Positions 19,232 to 27,768 of a stretch of DNA of 64,000 bases are shown here, piece by piece. Within the stretch, counting starts at the first letter, position 1, and the number at the start of each line of letters is the position of its first letter. Under the pieces are notes generated by a model. That model was not told the DNA's origin, searched no databases, and saw only the letters and a list, made by a program, of their open reading frames with translations. Source of the stretch: Mycolicibacterium lutetiense (GTDB taxonomy: Bacteria > Actinomycetota > Actinomycetes > Mycobacteriales > Mycobacteriaceae); contig NZ_JAGIOP010000002.1 in assembly GCF_017876775.1 (NCBI RefSeq), positions 2,356,001-2,420,000 on the forward strand, in the 5' to 3' direction. The position numbers and the translations under genes were made by a program.

Positions 19232-20797
19232 TCACACCGTGGTGCGGTCGCGGCCCTCCCAATAGGGCTTGCGTAGATCCTTCTTGAGGATCTTGCCAGT
19301 GGGATTGCGGGGCAGTTCATCGACGATATCAACCGTCTTGGGGCACTTGTAAGCAGCCAGATGTTCCCGGGCGAACGCGATCAGTTCCTGTTCGGACACG
19401 TCCCCATCCAGTGTCACAACGGCTTTCACCGACTCGCCCCATTTCTCGTCGGGCACGCCGATCACCGCGACCTCGACGACCGCGGGATGCTCGCCCAGCA
19501 CGCGCTCGACCTCGATCGAGTAGATGTTCTCCCCACCGGAGATGATCATGTCCTTGAGCCGGTCCTCGACGAAGATGTACCCGCCGTCGTCGACGCGACC
19601 GATATCGCCGGTACGGAACCAGCCCTCGGGCGTGATCGATTCCGCCGTGTCCTCCGGCCGGTTCAGGTAGCCCCGCATCAATTGCGGTGAGCGGAACCAC
19701 AATTCACCCTGCTCGCCGACGGGAACCTCGGCGCCGGTATCTGGGTCGACCACCCTGACCTCGGAGCCGGGTACCACGGTGCCCGCACTCATCAGCCGCG
19801 CTTCACTGGCCGCACGGTGATCATCCGGGCCCAGCCGGCTGATCGCCCCCGACACCTCCGTCAACCCGTACACCTGGATGAACTCCGTCTCCGGCCACGC
19901 CGTCAGCGCAGAACGCAACAGCGGCAACGGCATCGGGGACGCACCGTAGGCGAAGGTCTTCAGCGCCCCGAACAGCTTCACCGCATCCTCGCCGGTGTCG
20001 AACACCTTGGCCAGCACAGCAGGCACGAGGAACGTCCGGTTCGCCCCGGCGAGGATTCCGCCGGCCAACGCCATGCCGTCGATATCACGCGTCATGAACG
20101 ACGGCGCCCCGTGGTGCAGCCCCCACTGCATGTAAGACGAGCCGCCGACATGGAACAGCGGCATCGCCACCAGACTCTTGTCCCCGTCGGTGAGCGTCCA
20201 GCCCTCGAAGGCGTTGAGAGTGTGGGCGATGATGTTGGTGTGGGTCAGCGCAATGCCCTTGGGCCGGCCCGTGGTGCCCGAGGAGTACATGACGATGGCC
20301 GTGTCCTCGGGCCGCACCTCCGGCGAACGATCCACGGGTGAGGCGCCGGCGAGCAGCGCCTCATATTCGTCGCCGTCCGAGCCCTCGGGCGTCACCGTCA
20401 CGATGTGCTCGACGGACGTGAGCCGGTCGGCGATCGCGTCGACGCCCGATCTGAGCTCCTCACCGACTACCAGCACCTTGGCCCCGCAGTCGTTGAGGAC
20501 GTAGTCCAATTCTTCGGCCGCCAGCCGGAAGTTGATGATCGCGTTGCCCGCGCCGAGCATCCCGGCCGCAAGCGTCATCTCCACGCAGGCCGGGTGGTTC
20601 TTGTCGAGGAACGCCACCACATCACCACGCCCGACACCCCAGGCACTCAACGCACCGGCCAACCGCCGGACCCGGTCGTACCACTGCGACCAGGTCCAGG
20701 TGCGGCCCAGATAGGTGACCGCCTCCTCGTCAGGTTTGGTCGCTGCCCAGTGCGCGACGCGTTCGTCGAGGAACTTCGGAACCGGCAAATCTGACAT
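19232..20797 (-). CDS. Class I AMP-forming acyl-CoA ligase (FadD-like)
   Basis: Adenylate-forming ligase of 521 aa. P-loop YSSGTTGRPKG; A5 motif IQVYGLTEVSGAI; A7/A8 WFRTGDIGRVDDGGY and the hinge DRLKDMIISGGENIYS; and the C-terminal catalytic Lys in NPTGKILKKDLR. It activates a carboxylic acid as acyl-AMP and then acyl-CoA. Chain length is not deducible. The ATG at 20797 gives MSDLPVPKFLDERV. It lies 29 bp downstream of the amidohydrolase stop on the same strand. It is distinct from the fadD8 homolog nearby. Confidence 0.92.
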   Translation of the reverse strand: MSDLPVPKFLDERVAHWAATKPDEEAVTYLGRTWTWSQWYDRVRRLAGALSAWGVGRGDVVAFLDKNHPACVEMTLAAGMLGAGNAIINFRLAAEELDYVLNDCGAKVLVVGEELRSGVDAIADRLTSVEHIVTVTPEGSDGDEYEALLAGASPVDRSPEVRPEDTAIVMYSSGTTGRPKGIALTHTNIIAHTLNAFEGWTLTDGDKSLVAMPLFHVGGSSYMQWGLHHGAPSFMTRDIDGMALAGGILAGANRTFLVPAVLAKVFDTGEDAVKLFGALKTFAYGASPMPLPLLRSALTAWPETEFIQVYGLTEVSGAISRLGPDDHRAASEARLMSAGTVVPGSEVRVVDPDTGAEVPVGEQGELWFRSPQLMRGYLNRPEDTAESITPEGWFRTGDIGRVDDGGYIFVEDRLKDMIISGGENIYSIEVERVLGEHPAVVEVAVIGVPDEKWGESVKAVVTLDGDVSEQELIAFAREHLAAYKCPKTVDIVDELPRNPTGKILKKDLRKPYWEGRDRTTV

Positions 20798-20826
20798 GCC
20801 CCGAGCGTGCCACGGCGCGCGAGCCG

Positions 20827-22446
20827 TCAACCGGCTTTCGGATAAACCTGCCGCCCCGCCAGGAATGTGGCCTGTACTTCCAGGTCGGCGATGCTCTTTG
20901 GGGCGGTGTTACGCGGGTCGGCCGAGACGATCACGAGGTCGGCGTATTTGCCCACCTCAAGCGAGCCGATCACGTTGTCGGCGAACAACTGCCACGCCGC
21001 ATCGATGGTCTGCGCCCGGATCCCCTGCTCCACGGTCAATCGCTCTTCGGGGGCCAGGACCCGGCCGCTCGGCGCGGTCCGCGTGACCGCCACGCTGATG
21101 TTGCGCAACGGCTCCTCCGGGGTGACCGGCGGATCGTTGTGCAGGGAGATGCGCATGCCGGTGGCCACCGCCGACCCCGCAGGCATCCACCGGCCGCCGT
21201 GCTCGGGACCGAACAGTCCGTCGACGAGCACGTCGCCCCAGTAATGCAGATGGTCGACGAACAGGCTGCACGTGACCCCGAGTCCGTGCGCACGCTGCAA
21301 CTGCGCGGTGGTGATGGCGCCGACGTGTTCCAGCCGCAGCCGGTGATCGTCGCGGGGATGGGCACGCAAGACCTCTTCGTAGACGTCGAGGATGGTGTCC
21401 ACCCCGGCATCGCCGTGCACGTGACAGGCCAGCTGCCAGCCCTGCGGAAAGAACGTGCCGACAATCTCGGTGAGCTGCTCTTTCGTGTAGTTGGCGTGGC
21501 CGCAGGACCCCGGCACCACGCCGATGGTCCTGGTGGCATCGGTATCCAGATACGGGAACGTCAGGTCGATGTTGCCGATCCATGGCGACCCGTCGACCCA
21601 GATCTTGATACCGATCTGGCGCACCACGTCGTCGCCGTCGAACGGAGTGGCATCGGTGTGCAGTGCCGCGGTGGACATCTCGTAGGTGCGCAGCCGCACC
21701 GTCAGCTGGTCGTGCAGCTGCGCGAGCATCGGCCGGAACATCGGGTCGAAGGCCATCTCCGAACACGTGGTCAACCCGGCCCGGTTCAGCCGCGCGCACT
21801 CGGCGGCCAGCATCGCCGGATAGTCGCTCACCGAGATGGCATCGCCCAGCAGCGGGAACACCGCCCCGGTCTCCTCGGCCGTGCCGTCGAGCTCACCGTC
21901 GGGGGTACGGCCGTATTTGGCCCCCTTGGGGTCCGGTGTGTCTCTCGTCAGCCCGGCGCGGCGGGCCGCCGCCGTGTTGAAGAAGGCCTTGTGACCGGAG
22001 TTGTGCACGATCACCAACGGGGTCTCGGGGGCGACGCTGTTCAGCCAGGCCAGGGTGGGATCGGGTAAGCCGTTCTGCAGCAGCGGATCCCAGCCGTTCA
22101 GGAATGCACCGTCGGCTCCGCGCCTGGCGACCTCGGCGTTGATCGCGTCGAGCACCTCCTGCGCCGCGGCGAGCGTCACCGGACGGATGTCGACGATGCG
22201 ACCCGACAACGCCACCGCCTCCATCAACGGATGACCGTGCGCCTCAACGAAACCCGGCATGACGCAGCCGTCGACCTCGCGGACGTCGGTGCCCGGCCCC
22301 ACCCAGCCGGCCACATCGGCCCGGGAGCCGACCGCGACGATGCGTCCACCGGACACCGCGAGCGCCTCGGCGGTGGGTTGCGTGTCGTCGACGGTGAGGA
22401 TGGTTCCGTAGAGGACGAGATCGGCTGTCGCGTTCGGGCTGCCCAT
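20827..22446 (-). CDS. YtcJ-type metal-dependent amidohydrolase (Rv0552 homolog)
   Basis: Amidohydrolase-superfamily protein of 539 aa. Metal-binding motif PGFVEAHGHPLM near residue 70, HVHGDAG and LRLEHVG in the middle, HNDPP near residue 445, and a C-terminal beta-sandwich segment (GSLEVGKYADLVIVS). This is the amidohydrolase_3/YtcJ group, whose substrates are mostly unknown. It matches Rv0552, which adjoins fadD8 in M. tuberculosis as here. ATG 22446 begins MGSPNATADLVLYG. The divergent DGPF gene starts 137 bp away. Confidence 0.9.
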   Translation of the reverse strand: MGSPNATADLVLYGTILTVDDTQPTAEALAVSGGRIVAVGSRADVAGWVGPGTDVREVDGCVMPGFVEAHGHPLMEAVALSGRIVDIRPVTLAAAQEVLDAINAEVARRGADGAFLNGWDPLLQNGLPDPTLAWLNSVAPETPLVIVHNSGHKAFFNTAAARRAGLTRDTPDPKGAKYGRTPDGELDGTAEETGAVFPLLGDAISVSDYPAMLAAECARLNRAGLTTCSEMAFDPMFRPMLAQLHDQLTVRLRTYEMSTAALHTDATPFDGDDVVRQIGIKIWVDGSPWIGNIDLTFPYLDTDATRTIGVVPGSCGHANYTKEQLTEIVGTFFPQGWQLACHVHGDAGVDTILDVYEEVLRAHPRDDHRLRLEHVGAITTAQLQRAHGLGVTCSLFVDHLHYWGDVLVDGLFGPEHGGRWMPAGSAVATGMRISLHNDPPVTPEEPLRNISVAVTRTAPSGRVLAPEERLTVEQGIRAQTIDAAWQLFADNVIGSLEVGKYADLVIVSADPRNTAPKSIADLEVQATFLAGRQVYPKAG

Positions 22447-22582
22447 GCCCGCGATGGTAGGGGTGGAGACGCGCGTCCGGAAGAAATTCTTGACGTCATG
22501 TCGATTTCCGGGGGTTGCCGATCGACGTGGTAACGAGGGCACGATGGGCGAGCCCCTTCCCGACGCACGAAGGAGACACACA

Positions 22583-23041
22583 ATGTCGCGCTACATGCTG
22601 ATCATGCGGTCCACCCCCGAGGCCGAGGCCGCGATGGTCGAGGAGAACATCGACTTCGACGAGATCATCGCGCAGATGGGCCGCTACAACGAAGAGCTGA
22701 TCAAGGCCGGTGTACTGCTGGCCGGCGAGGGCCTGACCGACCCCGATGAGGGCTTTGTCGTCGATTTCAATGCCGACCCCCCGGTAGTCACCGACGGGCC
22801 GTACACCGAGGCCAAGGAGCTGTTCAACGGGTTCTGGATCCTCGACGTGTCCTCGAAAGAGGAGGCCAAGCAGTGGGCACGGAAGTGCCCACTGGGCTGC
22901 GGCGTGAAGCTCGAGGTCCGCCGGGTCAGCGAAACCGAGGAATTTCCGCAGGACAACGAGTGGATTCAGAAAGAGATCCAGTGGAAGGCCGACCTGGCAG
23001 AAAGGGTGGCGCAGGTCGCCCGTGCGGCAGCCAATCGCTGA
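22583..23041 (+). CDS. YCII/DGPF-domain protein
   Basis: Protein of 152 aa with the DGPF/YCII domain (YMLIMRSTPEAEA near the start; VVTDGPYTEAKELFNGFWIL holds the DGP-like signature; EFPQDNEWIQKEI tail). An AGGAGA ribosome site precedes the ATG at 22583. DGPF proteins are commonly encoded beside ECF42 sigma factors; one lies 1.9 kb downstream, separated by fadD8. Proteins of this fold bind small molecules or act as enzymes, but the role here is not known. Confidence 0.87.
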   Translation: MSRYMLIMRSTPEAEAAMVEENIDFDEIIAQMGRYNEELIKAGVLLAGEGLTDPDEGFVVDFNADPPVVTDGPYTEAKELFNGFWILDVSSKEEAKQWARKCPLGCGVKLEVRRVSETEEFPQDNEWIQKEIQWKADLAERVAQVARAAANR

Positions 23042-23051
23042 TCAGAGCACA

Positions 23052-23081
23052 AGCCCCGGCGGTCCCTAACCCGCCGGGGCT
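23052..23081 (+). terminator. GC-rich hairpin after the DGPF gene
   Basis: Perfect 11-bp inverted repeat (AGCCCCGGCGG ... CCGCCGGGGCT, 23052-23062 and 23071-23081) with an 8-nt loop, starting 10 bp after the DGPF stop. No T-run follows, as is usual for mycobacterial terminators. It would separate the DGPF transcript from fadD8. Confidence 0.65.
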
Positions 23082-23236
23082 CGGCTCCCGCCCCCCACAT
23101 CTGAGACTTTAAGCAGCGCCAACCACGTCGACACGAGTAGCGCACTACCCGTATTTCGGTCCGCGATGACGTCGTGTTACACCCACATCGGGGGATCGGC
23201 TCAACAATTTCTGGAACACGTTCTAGTCTGGACCCC

Positions 23237-24847
23237 ATGAGTGATGCGCTGCTGCACCATCCCATCCATTCCGGCCACCTCACCGTCGGGGCGCTCAAAC
23301 GCAACAAAGACAAGCCCGTGCTGTTCCTCGGCGACACCACACTGACCGGTGGCGAGCTCGCAGAACGCATCAGCCAGTACATTCAGGCCTTCGAAGCGCT
23401 CGGCGCCGGCTCCGGCGAAGGCGTCGGCCTGCTGTCGCTGAACCGGCCCGAGGTGCTGATGATCATCGGCGCCGGCCAGACCCAGGGCTACCGCCGCACC
23501 GCACTACACCCTCTCGGTTCGCTGGACGACCATGCCTACGTGCTGGCCGACGCCGAGGTGAGCACCCTGATCATCGACCCCACACCCGCGTTCGTGGAGC
23601 GGGCCGTCGGATTGCTGGAGAAGGTGCCGTCGCTGCGGCAGGTGCTGACGATCGGCCCGGTGCCCGAGGCGCTGGCCGCCGTCGACGCGTCGGTCGCCGA
23701 CCTGGTGGCCGAAGCCGCCAAGCACGCCCCGGCCCCCCTGGTGGCCGCCGAACTCGACCCCGAGCATGTCGGCGGGCTCACCTACACCGGTGGCACCACC
23801 GGTAAGCCCAAGGGCGTGATGGGCACGGTGCGCTCGATCAACACCATGACCACGATCCAGCTCGCCGAGTGGGAATGGCCCGAGAACCCGCGCTTCCTGA
23901 TGTGCACCCCGCTATCGCACGCCGGCGCGGCGTTCTTCGTGCCGACGATCGTCAAGGGCGGCGAGATGATCGTGCTGCCCAAGTTCGACCCGGCCGAGGT
24001 GCTGCGGGTCATCGAGGAGCGTCGCATCACCGCGACCATGCTGGTGCCGTCGATGATCTACGCGCTGATGGACCACCCGGACTCGCACACCCGCGACCTG
24101 TCGTCGCTGGAGACCGTGTACTACGGCGCCTCCGCGATGAACCCGGTGCGGCTGGCCGAGGCCCTCAAGCGCTTCGGGCCGATCTTCGCGCAGTACTACG
24201 GCCAGTCCGAAGCCCCGATGGTGATCTCCTACCTCGGCAAGAAGGACCACGACGAGAAGCGGCTGACCTCCTGTGGCCGGCCCACCCTGTTCGCCCGGAC
24301 GGCTTTGTTGGACGCCTCCGGCCAGCCTGTTGCGCAGGGCGAGGTCGGCGAGATCTGCGTGTCCGGACCGCTGCTGGCCGGCGGCTACTGGAGGCTGCCC
24401 GAGGCCACCGCGGATACCTTCTCCGGCGGCTGGCTGCACACCGGCGACATGGCCCGCGAAGACGAGGACGGCTACTGGTTCATCGTCGACCGCGTCAAGG
24501 ACATGATCGTCACCGGCGGGTTCAACGTGTTCCCGCGTGAGGTGGAAGACGTTGTGGCCGAACATCCTTCGGTGGCGCAGGTGTGCGTGATCGGCACCCC
24601 CGACGAGAAGTGGGGCGAGGCCGTCACCGCGGTGATCGTGCTGCGTCCCGACGCCGCGTCCGACGACGAGGCCGTCGCGAAGGTGACCGCCGAGATCCAG
24701 GCCGCGGTCAAGGACCGCAAGGGCTCGGTCCAATCGCCCAAGCAGGTCATCATCGTCGACTCCGTGCCGGTGACCGCGCTCGGCAAGCCCGACAAGAAGA
24801 CCGTCCGGGCCCAGTTCTGGGAGGGCTCCGCCCGCTCGATCGGCTAG
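23237..24847 (+). CDS. fadD8: Acyl-CoA ligase FadD8
   Basis: Adenylate-forming fatty acid-CoA ligase of 536 aa, very similar along its length to Rv0551c as remembered: HSGHLTVGALKRNKDKPVLF at the start, LSLNRPEVLMIIGAGQTQGY, P-loop LTYTGGTTGKPKGVMG, FAQYYGQSEAPMVISYLGKK, and the hinge DRVKDMIVTGGFNVFPREVE. The catalytic Lys is near the end (ALGKPDKKTVRAQFWEG). ATG 23237 matches the M. tuberculosis start. It lies between a DGPF gene and an ECF sigma gene. The physiological acid substrate is not established. Confidence 0.93.
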   Translation: MSDALLHHPIHSGHLTVGALKRNKDKPVLFLGDTTLTGGELAERISQYIQAFEALGAGSGEGVGLLSLNRPEVLMIIGAGQTQGYRRTALHPLGSLDDHAYVLADAEVSTLIIDPTPAFVERAVGLLEKVPSLRQVLTIGPVPEALAAVDASVADLVAEAAKHAPAPLVAAELDPEHVGGLTYTGGTTGKPKGVMGTVRSINTMTTIQLAEWEWPENPRFLMCTPLSHAGAAFFVPTIVKGGEMIVLPKFDPAEVLRVIEERRITATMLVPSMIYALMDHPDSHTRDLSSLETVYYGASAMNPVRLAEALKRFGPIFAQYYGQSEAPMVISYLGKKDHDEKRLTSCGRPTLFARTALLDASGQPVAQGEVGEICVSGPLLAGGYWRLPEATADTFSGGWLHTGDMAREDEDGYWFIVDRVKDMIVTGGFNVFPREVEDVVAEHPSVAQVCVIGTPDEKWGEAVTAVIVLRPDAASDDEAVAKVTAEIQAAVKDRKGSVQSPKQVIIVDSVPVTALGKPDKKTVRAQFWEGSARSIG

Positions 24848-24870
24848 TTTTCTGGCGCATCTGCGCCGCT

Positions 24871-24920
24871 TTGTCACGCTGGAGTGGCTCTGGTGCTCGA
24901 CCGCCACGCCAGCGTGACAA
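24871..24920. repeat. Long hairpin between fadD8 and the sigma factor gene
   Basis: Arms TTGTCACGCTGG (24871-24882) and CCAGCGTGACAA (24909-24920) are perfectly complementary. Inside them GTGGC (24884-24888) pairs with GCCAC (24903-24907) after one mismatch, giving an 18-position stem with a 14-nt loop. It lies between the fadD8 stop and the sigma ATG at 24937, with only 16 nt to that start. It may be a terminator for fadD8, an operator or mRNA structure for the sigma gene, or a mobile palindrome. Confidence 0.6.
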
Positions 24921-24936
24921 TGGGCGGCTCGGCAGA

Positions 24937-26199
24937 ATGGGTGAGGTGGCTGAAACCCCGGCGCCCACCGATATGCGCGCCACGCTCGACGCGGTCTGGC
25001 GGATGGAGGCGGCCAAGATCCTGGCCACCCTGACCCGTACCGTCGGCGATGTCGGTCTGGCCGAGGACCTCGCCCACGAGGCACTGCTCGACGCACTCAC
25101 GCAATGGCCGCAGACCGGAGTGCCCCGCAACCCCGGCGCCTGGCTGACCACGGTGGCCAAACGCAAGGCCATCGACCACTGGCGCCGCGCGGAAAACCTC
25201 GATGCCAAGTACGCCGTGCTGGCCCACGATCTGGCCGAGCATGTCGATGAGGCCTGGGACCCCGACCGAATCGACGACGACGTCCTGCGGCTCATCTTCA
25301 TCGCCGCGCACCCGGTGTTGTCGCGTGAGGCCCAGGTCGCGCTGACGTTGCGCATGGTCGGCGGGTTGAGCACCGACGAGATCGCCCGGGCCTTCCTCAC
25401 CTCGACCGCCACCGCGGCCGCGCGCATCACCCGGGCCAAAAAGACCCTGACACAAGCCAACCCGCCCTTCGAAGTGCCGCCGCGCGACGAATACCCGCAA
25501 CGACTGTCAGCGGTGCTGTCGGTCATCTATCTGATCTACAACGAGGGCTACTCGGCGTCAGCCGGACAGCGGTGGATCCGCGACGAACTGTGTACCGAAG
25601 CACTGAGATTGGGCCGCGTGCTGGCCGCACTGGCACCTGAGGAACCCGAGGTCCACGGCCTGCTGGCGCTGATGGAGTTCCAATCCTCACGCTTCGCGGC
25701 ACGCACCGACGCCGACGGCCGGCCCATCCTCTTGGAGGACCAGAACCGGGCCCGCTGGGACCGGGCACAGATCCAACGGGGCACCACGGCCCTTGAGCGC
25801 TCCAGTGCCACACGGCAGCAACGCGGTTGGGGTCCGTACGCGCTGCAGGCCGCACTCGCCGAATGCCACGCGGTCGCCCCGACCGCGGCCGACACCGACT
25901 GGGCGCGCATCGTCGCCCTGTACGACGCGTTGTTGCAGATCGCCCCGTCCCCCGTAGTGCAACTCAACCGGGCGGTCGCCGTCGCCATGCGCTCCGGCCC
26001 GCAGGAGGCACTGACGCTCGTCGACGCTATCGAAGGCCTCGACGGTTCGTACCTGCTGCCCAGCGTGCGCGGCGAGTTGCTGTCCCGTCTCGGCCGGCAT
26101 ACCGAGGCTGCCGAACAGTTCGACCGCGCTGCAGCCCTGACCGACAACGAACGCGAGCGAGACGTACTGGTGGACAAGGCGATCCGCGAACGCAGCTGA
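24937..26199 (+). CDS. ECF42-type RNA polymerase sigma factor with C-terminal extension
   Basis: Sigma factor of 420 aa, far longer than a plain ECF sigma. Region 2 is at about 15-80 (DLAHEALLDALTQWPQTGVP, WLTTVAKRKAIDHWRR). Region 4 is at about 110-170 (SREAQVALTLRMVGGLSTDE, STATAAARITRAKKTL). The remaining 240 residues are a helical TPR-like extension with the DUF6596/ECF42 motifs YLIYNEGYSASAG and LNRAVAVAMRSGPQEAL. This group has no anti-sigma factor; the extension is thought to control activity, and a DGPF gene is the usual neighbour. ATG 24937 begins MGEVAETPAPTD. Confidence 0.9.
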   Translation: MGEVAETPAPTDMRATLDAVWRMEAAKILATLTRTVGDVGLAEDLAHEALLDALTQWPQTGVPRNPGAWLTTVAKRKAIDHWRRAENLDAKYAVLAHDLAEHVDEAWDPDRIDDDVLRLIFIAAHPVLSREAQVALTLRMVGGLSTDEIARAFLTSTATAAARITRAKKTLTQANPPFEVPPRDEYPQRLSAVLSVIYLIYNEGYSASAGQRWIRDELCTEALRLGRVLAALAPEEPEVHGLLALMEFQSSRFAARTDADGRPILLEDQNRARWDRAQIQRGTTALERSSATRQQRGWGPYALQAALAECHAVAPTAADTDWARIVALYDALLQIAPSPVVQLNRAVAVAMRSGPQEALTLVDAIEGLDGSYLLPSVRGELLSRLGRHTEAAEQFDRAAALTDNERERDVLVDKAIRERS

Positions 26200-26221
26200 T
26201 AACGGCCGACATCGTGGCACG

Positions 26222-26875
26222 ATGGCGGACATGCTGTCGGCAGTGTTGTTCGACTTCTCCGGGACCTTGTTCCGCCTCGAGGAACAAGACAGCTGGTTCG
26301 CCGGGATGGCCGTCGACGAACGCGCGGTCGACGGCCACGTGCAAACCGAATTGATGCGCCGGCTCACCGCCCCGACCGGGCGGTCCGTGACCATGACCGA
26401 CGAGCAGTACCGGGCCTGGGCCAACCGCGACCTGGCGCCACACCTGCACCGTGAGGCCTACCTGCATGTGCTGCGGGAATCCGGATTGGCCGACCACCAC
26501 GCGGAATCGCTGTACAACCGGGTGATCGACCCGGCCAGCTGGACCGCCTACCCCGACACCGCAAGGGTGTTCAAAAACCTGAAGGCACAAGGACTCCGGA
26601 CGGCCGTCGTCTCCAACATCGCTTTCGATGTGCGTCCGGCCTTCACGGCGATCGGCGCCGCCGGGCACGTCGACGAGTTCGTGCTGTCCTTCGAGGTGGG
26701 TGCGGTCAAGCCGGATCCCGCGATCTTCACCACAGCACTGGACCGCCTGGGTGTGGCCGCTGCGGACACGCTGATGGTCGGTGACAGCGAGGAAGCCGAC
26801 GGCGGCGCCCGCGCGGTAGGTTGCCGATTCGCGCTGGTCGACCCGCTACCACCACCGAGCGGCCGGACGGACTGA
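26222..26875 (+). CDS. HAD-superfamily hydrolase
   Basis: HAD hydrolase of 217 aa. Motif I is FDFSGTLFRL, where the second Asp of the usual DxD is replaced by Ser (DFSGT), a pattern seen in some phosphonatase-like HADs. Motif II is VVSNIAFD, motif III contains AVKPDPAIF (Lys), and motif IV is MVGDSEEADGGA. The helical cap lies between about 20 and 110. It starts 22 bp after the sigma gene. The Ser in place of the general acid means a dehalogenase or weak phosphatase cannot be excluded. Confidence 0.82.
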   Translation: MADMLSAVLFDFSGTLFRLEEQDSWFAGMAVDERAVDGHVQTELMRRLTAPTGRSVTMTDEQYRAWANRDLAPHLHREAYLHVLRESGLADHHAESLYNRVIDPASWTAYPDTARVFKNLKAQGLRTAVVSNIAFDVRPAFTAIGAAGHVDEFVLSFEVGAVKPDPAIFTTALDRLGVAAADTLMVGDSEEADGGARAVGCRFALVDPLPPPSGRTD

Positions 26876-26919
26876 TCGCAGCCCTGCAGGGTGTCGGTAT
26901 CCGCGCCTAGGGTGGAGTC

Positions 26920-27369
26920 ATGGCTGACGACCGCATCCGGCCACCATGGTGGCTGAAGTACGTCAACAAGGTGATGATCGGGCTGAACAAGCTCGGCGTC
27001 GGCGGCGACAAAGGTCCCGTCGTGCTGACCGTACCGGGCCGCAAGAGCGGTAAACCGAGGTCGACGCCGGTCACCCCGATGACCGTCGACGGGCACCGCT
27101 ACATCGTCGCCGGACTGCCCGGGGGCGACTGGGCCGCCAACGCCCGGGCCGCCGGTGAGGCCACCGTGCACCAGGGTCGTCAAGACCAACAGGTGCGCGT
27201 CGTGGAGATCCCCGCCGAGCAGGCCCGGCCGCTGTTGCGTCAGTTCCCCATCCTGGTTCCGACCGGCGTGGGGTTCATGCGTAGTGCCGGACTGGTCACC
27301 GGGCCCCACCCCGACGAGTTCGAGGCACTCGCGGGGCGCTGCCCGGTGTTCCGGCTGGACCCGGTCTAG
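26920..27369 (+). CDS. Deazaflavin (F420)-dependent nitroreductase family protein (DUF385)
   Basis: Protein of 149 aa of the Ddn/DUF385 family, split beta-barrel oxidoreductases using F420. Typical elements are PPWWLKYVNKVMIGLNKLG at the N-terminus, VVLTVPGRKSGKPRSTPVTP (cofactor binding), GGDWAANARAAGEATVHQ and a C-terminal RCPVFRLDPV. Starts with ATG 26920, 44 bp after the HAD gene. Physiological substrate unknown; relatives reduce quinones or activate nitroimidazoles. Confidence 0.9.
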   Translation: MADDRIRPPWWLKYVNKVMIGLNKLGVGGDKGPVVLTVPGRKSGKPRSTPVTPMTVDGHRYIVAGLPGGDWAANARAAGEATVHQGRQDQQVRVVEIPAEQARPLLRQFPILVPTGVGFMRSAGLVTGPHPDEFEALAGRCPVFRLDPV

Positions 27370-27379
27370 CGCGCCCGTA

Positions 27380-27658
27380 TCAGCTCAGGTGCGGGGCTTC
27401 CTTGATCTTGGAGTCCTGCTTGCCCACCGTCTGGCAGAAGGTCTGCACCGCCAACCGGGTTCCGGTGATCTCGAGTTGAGCGGCATCGGCGCCCTTCTCG
27501 TCCTTGAGCATCTTGGCCACCGCTTCGTTCTGCGTCTTTTCGTCCTGGCCGATGAAGTCCTTGCACTTGGTGTCACCGCCGGTGATCGCGGGTGAACATC
27601 CGACGAGCACCGAGCCCGCAACCGCGCCCGCCATCAACACCTTTGCCAACTTCGTCAT
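27380..27658 (-). CDS. Small lipoprotein resembling the HdeA acid chaperone
   Basis: Predicted lipoprotein of 92 aa with signal peptide and lipobox LVGC (Cys 21). The mature part has exactly two further cysteines (32 and 75) in a spacing and context like HdeA (CKDFIGQDEKTQNEAVAKML ... VQTFCQTVGKQ). HdeA is a periplasmic chaperone that unfolds at acid pH and protects client proteins. Similarity is by eye and the protein is short, so the function is tentative. It is convergent with the DUF385 gene (10 bp apart) and divergent from menB. Confidence 0.68.
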   Translation of the reverse strand: MTKLAKVLMAGAVAGSVLVGCSPAITGGDTKCKDFIGQDEKTQNEAVAKMLKDEKGADAAQLEITGTRLAVQTFCQTVGKQDSKIKEAPHLS

Positions 27659-27768
27659 CGTGGCCCTCTCTTGTCTGGTGACGCGCCGTACGCATCATCG
27701 CGCCAGGTCTGATACCCAGCGACGGTACCTGTGAAACGTCGCGTCGTCCTCGTTCTACAGTCGAGCAC

